Below are positions 38,600-41,647 of a stretch of 41,647 nt of DNA, piece after piece. Under the pieces are notes generated by a model. The model worked only from the letters and a program-made list of their open reading frames with translations. It did no database searches and was not told where the DNA came from. Position 1 is the stretch's first letter. Each line of letters begins with the position of its first letter. Source of the DNA: Oceanispirochaeta sp. (GTDB lineage Bacteria; Spirochaetota; Spirochaetia; DSM-2461); assembly GCF_027859075.1 (NCBI RefSeq), contig NZ_JAQIBL010000100.1:1-41647 (forward strand), read 5' to 3'. The translations under genes were made by a program, and so were the position numbers.

Positions 38600-39673
38600 T
38601 TATTTTCTTGTTTCTGCCAGTTTCTCGGCAGCCGTCATGGTTTCTTCCATTTTTTTAGAGACTGTGGATTCAGGAAGATCCATGGCGCTTATTTTTTCAA
38701 GTTTTCTCAGAAACATCGAAAATCCGATGGAGGAAGCAGGCTTGTCCCCCGTGTAGCCAAAGTGATCCAGGAGGCCGTCATAACGCCCCCCTGAGGCTAC
38801 GGATGTTCCGCATCCTTCTGTATAGGCATTGAATACGATACCCGAATAGTAGGCCTGATTTCCTGTTTCAGAGAAATCAATGTTGAAGAGATCCTTAAAA
38901 CCATTCACCCGGGACCAGCTGTCGCTGATAGCCTGCAGATGATCCAGGGAGTCTTTCAGGGTTCCTTCCAGAAGGGAATCCCAGTTGACCTTCTCTTTTG
39001 TAAACTCTTCCCCTGATCCGATAAAAAGAAGCAGCCTTGTCAGAGCCGATGCATCCTCTTTCTTAAAGTTCCTACCCAGGGTCTTTCTGATTTCTCTTTC
39101 TTCTCTGGTCTGCAGATATTGGGCCAGGAGTCGACTGTCTTCTTCATTTAACACACCGGCAATGGTATGGAAAACCAGGGTGGAACCTACATGGATACGG
39201 CTCATGGGCAGCTTGAAATTCTCAAGAAGCTCTGCCAGAAGAAAGAGTATTTCCAGATCTCCTTCCAGGCCTGGTTTCCCAATGAGTTCGCAGCCGGTCT
39301 GGAAAAACTCATGGCTGCTTATGTCTTCATGATCCTGATAACGGAGGATCGAATCGGAGTAATAGACTCTCACCGGAAGTTCTTCCTCCTGGAGAATCAT
39401 GCCCATCTGACGGGCAAGAAAGAGGGTGATATCCGATCGGAGCATGAGCAGGTCACCTTCGCGGTCGATGAGTTTATAGGTTTGATCGTCCAGCTTGCTG
39501 TCCAGGAGTGTCCGATAGTTGTCATAGAAATCAAATACCGGGGTTTGAACCGGCATATACCCCCAACGTTCAGTCAGGTCTTCCATATGCCGCAGAATCT
39601 TCCTGTGTCGGAAAGTCTCTTCCAGGTAGAGTGATTCGGTTCCCTGGGGAAGGCGCAGCAAATTATTTTTCAT
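38600..39673 (-). CDS. hisZ: ATP phosphoribosyltransferase regulatory subunit (HisRS paralogue)
   Basis: HisZ is a histidyl-tRNA synthetase-like protein that forms a complex with short HisG. The 357-residue product retains class II synthetase features (LPQGTESLY at the start, YMPVQTPVFDFYD, LLMLRSDITLFLAR, SSHEFFQTGCELIG) and GCGTSVASGGRYDGLL, but lacks the anticodon-binding domain. The adjoining short hisG confirms the assignment. AGGAG precedes the ATG. Confidence 0.92.
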   Translation of the reverse strand: MKNNLLRLPQGTESLYLEETFRHRKILRHMEDLTERWGYMPVQTPVFDFYDNYRTLLDSKLDDQTYKLIDREGDLLMLRSDITLFLARQMGMILQEEELPVRVYYSDSILRYQDHEDISSHEFFQTGCELIGKPGLEGDLEILFLLAELLENFKLPMSRIHVGSTLVFHTIAGVLNEEDSRLLAQYLQTREEREIRKTLGRNFKKEDASALTRLLLFIGSGEEFTKEKVNWDSLLEGTLKDSLDHLQAISDSWSRVNGFKDLFNIDFSETGNQAYYSGIVFNAYTEGCGTSVASGGRYDGLLDHFGYTGDKPASSIGFSMFLRKLEKISAMDLPESTVSKKMEETMTAAEKLAETRK

Positions 39674-39701
39674 TTAAACACTCCTGATTGATATTGGACA
39701 A

Positions 39702-39707
39702 GTATAG
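39702..39707 (-). promoter_or_regulatory. Putative -10 of the hisZGB operon
   Basis: The minus strand reads TATACT at 39707-39702, about 30 bases before the hisZ ATG. The -35 position falls in a T run and is weak. Confidence 0.3.
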
Positions 39708-39724
39708 TACAAAAGACTGGTATG

Positions 39725-39748
39725 AAAAAACCCCGGAAACTGATTTCC
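39725..39748 (-). terminator. Possible terminator after the amidase gene
   Basis: On the minus strand a 5-bp stem (GGAAA with TTTCC, loop of four) is followed by GGGG and six T. It lies 14 bases after the amidase stop codon. The stem is short, so the call is tentative. Confidence 0.3.
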
Positions 39749-39761
39749 TTCCCCTGTCTGT

Positions 39762-41387
39762 TTATTTAAAGTAGCTCACAATTCCTTTGACAATCCTGTC
39801 GGCATCGTCCTGGCGCAGTTCCTCGTTGCGAATGGCCCAGGCATTGCTTTTAAAGGCCAGGTTTCTCACTTCCACCAGAACGGCGGCATCCGCCGGATTG
39901 GCTTCCAGGACTCGGAGTTCCTGAGCTCTACTCAGGGAGTCGGCACCCATGAATCCTTGAATCTGACGGGCCAGATCTTCCGATGATGTGTCTTTTTCAT
40001 CGGGATGAAAGAGAACGCGGGTTCCCTTACCATCTCCCGTATTATTATCGGCATGGATGCTTATAAAGACTGACTTGTTTCCGGGGCTCTCCCTCAGAGC
40101 CAGCCGGGCAACCTCTTTCCTCTGATCCAGACCCCAGGCGTTTCCCACCGGCCAGGCATCGACGAATCTGTTGACTTTGCTGTCGTTGTAGACTTCATTC
40201 TTTTCGTTTACGAAGGTCAGGGAGGCATCTTCGGTTGTTCTGATGACCTGATTCGGGCTGATCACCGTGAGGACTACATCCGCTCCATGACGTATCAGAT
40301 CCCGGTAAACCCGGAGACTGATATCGTAACAGTATTCATCTTCCACCACATAGACGGTGTTGCCGTTACCGTCGCTGCTGGCCACTATGGCCCCCGGGTC
40401 CAGTCCACCGTGCCCGGGATCGATGATGACTGTGAAGTCCCTGAGTTTCCGGCTCAGAGGAGGGAGGGCTCTGGAGGCCTGTTCAAAGTCTTCCAGCAGC
40501 CTGGATGCCTGCAGGTAGTTGTTCATGGGGTCATCCAGATCGGTTTCTGAGTAGTTACGGTCAGGCTGTGTCTTTCTTTCTGTCGGTGTAGAATAGTAGA
40601 GAGACGGGGTGAGCTCCACCTGAGCCATCAGAATTTCCGGATCGGCGGGAAATCCCTTCTTTTCTTCACTCCGTTCTTTTTTATCTTCTTCTTCCAGGTT
40701 CAGGACCACCGAGTACATCTGAAGCTGCATCCCCTCAAAGACTCTGTCACTCTCCAGTTGGTTCCAGCGCATAAGTTCACTTAATTCGACATTGTAAAGG
40801 GTGGAAATCTTCCACAGGGAATCGCCTTTTTCAAGAGTGATGACCTGGGGACGGGGAGGGGTCAGTTCCAGCAGCTGTCCTTCCTTCAATCCCGAGGAGT
40901 CGAGGAGGTTGATCTGCATCAGCCTCTCCAGGGAGATATTAAATTTCAGAGAGAGCCAGCTGAGGCTGTCTCCTTTTCTGACGGTCCATACCTCTCCTTC
41001 CAGGGGCGGTCTTATCAATTCCAGTTCCTTCAGGGAATTCAGGTTAGTGCCGTTCAGTCTATTCAGGGATATCAGTTTTTCCTGGGGAATCCCATATTTC
41101 AAGGCTATTCCGGACAGAGTCTCTCCGGATTGCACCTTGTGACTGTCCGGGTATTTGAGGGGAATTTTGAGTTCTTCACCGCTATAGAGGACATCCCGGT
41201 TTAGACTGTTCAGGGTTTTCAGCTCTTCGACGGAACATTCGTACCTCAGGGCCAGGGCGAAGAGGCTCTCACCAGGCTGTACCTGATGATTTAAATGTTC
41301 CGATGCTGATAGTAGCCCGATTCCCATGAGGATCAACGGGAGGATCAAATGGGCCGGGCTGGGAGGGGTCCGAAAATTAAAGCTCAT
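39762..41387 (-). CDS. N-acetylmuramoyl-L-alanine amidase with four LysM domains
   Basis: The 541-residue protein should cut the bond between muramic acid and the stem peptide of peptidoglycan. An N-terminal hydrophobic segment (LILPLILMGIGLLSA, ~14-28) is a probable signal peptide. Four LysM units follow at ~33-77, 81-126, 132-176 and 180-224, each with a GE/GD-SL or -TL core and an N-L pair. A charged low-complexity linker (~228-310) leads to an Amidase_3 domain. Its zinc ligands are in IDPGHGG, VEDEYCYD and SIHADN, and the catalytic Glu is in VEVRNLAF. It acts outside the inner membrane in wall turnover or daughter-cell separation. No clear ribosome site precedes the ATG. rsmD ends 58 bases upstream. 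Confidence 0.92.
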   Translation of the reverse strand: MSFNFRTPPSPAHLILPLILMGIGLLSASEHLNHQVQPGESLFALALRYECSVEELKTLNSLNRDVLYSGEELKIPLKYPDSHKVQSGETLSGIALKYGIPQEKLISLNRLNGTNLNSLKELELIRPPLEGEVWTVRKGDSLSWLSLKFNISLERLMQINLLDSSGLKEGQLLELTPPRPQVITLEKGDSLWKISTLYNVELSELMRWNQLESDRVFEGMQLQMYSVVLNLEEEDKKERSEEKKGFPADPEILMAQVELTPSLYYSTPTERKTQPDRNYSETDLDDPMNNYLQASRLLEDFEQASRALPPLSRKLRDFTVIIDPGHGGLDPGAIVASSDGNGNTVYVVEDEYCYDISLRVYRDLIRHGADVVLTVISPNQVIRTTEDASLTFVNEKNEVYNDSKVNRFVDAWPVGNAWGLDQRKEVARLALRESPGNKSVFISIHADNNTGDGKGTRVLFHPDEKDTSSEDLARQIQGFMGADSLSRAQELRVLEANPADAAVLVEVRNLAFKSNAWAIRNEELRQDDADRIVKGIVSYFK

Positions 41388-41445
41388 ATTCTTTTATCGT
41401 AAAAAAGACAGAAGGATCTTAGGGAAATGTAGTCTTAAGGGAGAT

Positions 41446-41647
41446 TCAGTCCCTGGTGTAGAAAATAAGCTTGGACCGGCCGTATTCCCGCAGGTCATAC
41501 TGGCGTAAACTGCCCAACTTTTCGGGAAAGCTCTCCTCTCCGGGGTAATGCATTGTCAGGGTTCCCCCTTTTTTTACCACCCCTGAAGATTCAGCCAGTT
41601 CCAGTACTTCCAGTTTTTGTTTAAACGGGAAGGGCGGGTCCAGGTGA
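41446..41647 (-). CDS. rsmD: 16S rRNA m2G966 methyltransferase RsmD, C-terminal fragment
   Basis: The frame enters from the right edge and ends with TGA at 41446-41448. It opens with the methyltransferase motif LDPPF (the DPPF/NPPY-type catalytic element), followed by a helix and a GGTLTMHYP strand. It ends LREYGRSKLIFYTRD, like the K.YG.S.L.F end of RsmD. RsmD methylates guanine 966 of 16S rRNA. Only the last ~66 residues are in the window; the N-terminus lies beyond 41647. Confidence 0.72.
   Translation of the reverse strand, partial: HLDPPFPFKQKLEVLELAESSGVVKKGGTLTMHYPGEESFPEKLGSLRQYDLREYGRSKLIFYTRD

Noticed and set aside
1-41647. tRNA, rRNA, CRISPR arrays, insertion sequences or prophage genes
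   Set aside because: I looked along both strands and found no cloverleaf, regular direct-repeat array, transposase or integrase motif, or phage structural gene.

Overview
This window most likely comes from a free-living anaerobic spirochaete (Spirochaetota). The evidence is a divergent FliG-type motor paralogue, a short alanyl-tRNA synthetase of about 595 residues that lacks the C-terminal C-Ala domain, a poly(A) polymerase with a treponeme-like N-terminus, and spirochaete-style TPR proteins. A complete Rnf complex suggests ferredoxin-linked fermentative energy metabolism. I see no tRNA, rRNA, CRISPR array, insertion sequence, integrase or phage gene. The window reads as ordinary chromosome. 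Two genes are cut by its edges: an aldo/keto reductase start on the left and the rsmD 3' end on the right.

Layout. 1-5.1 kb: an acyl-CoA synthetase, an unknown protein and RNase M5 form an overlapping operon. Then come a phosphatase-like protein and a methyltransferase on the minus strand, and a DUF1456 protein on the plus strand. 5.2-18.6 kb: the main metabolic block, a version of the 'selenium-dependent molybdenum hydroxylase-linked' or anaerobic purine-type cluster. One minus-strand operon carries a ThrC-like PLP enzyme, a TrpB-like PLP enzyme, ygfK, ssnA and ygeY. A second carries carbamate kinase and ygeW. They are separated by a plus-strand island with a YheO/DauR-type regulator and a PAS-PAS-GAF-GGDEF diguanylate cyclase. 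YgeW plus carbamate kinase could yield ATP from a carbamoylated intermediate. No molybdenum hydroxylase, hyuA or canonical ygeX is present here. 18.6-27.7 kb: pcnB, a P-loop/Asp23-like fusion protein on the opposite strand, and an operon made of a polytopic membrane protein followed by rnfCDGEAB. 27.7-32.3 kb: a GH57 amylase-family protein that has lost its catalytic residues, a secreted FN3-like protein, and a FliG paralogue. 32.3-41.6 kb: alaS, a DUF432-mscS pair, a TPR protein with a small partner, hisZ-hisG-hisB, a four-LysM amidase, and the rsmD end.

Regulation seen in the sequence. The carbamate kinase/regulator intergenic region has two divergent sigma70-like promoters whose -35 boxes both lie in copies of TTGGCAAGGT. 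Several genes without a Shine-Dalgarno sequence (fliG paralogue, alaS, P-loop/Asp23 gene, diguanylate cyclase) have a -10-like hexamer only 6-7 nt before the ATG, which suggests leaderless transcripts. Two strong hairpins (5167-5196 and 10119-10156) are probable bidirectional terminators between convergent genes. Functions were assigned by reading motifs; no database search was run.
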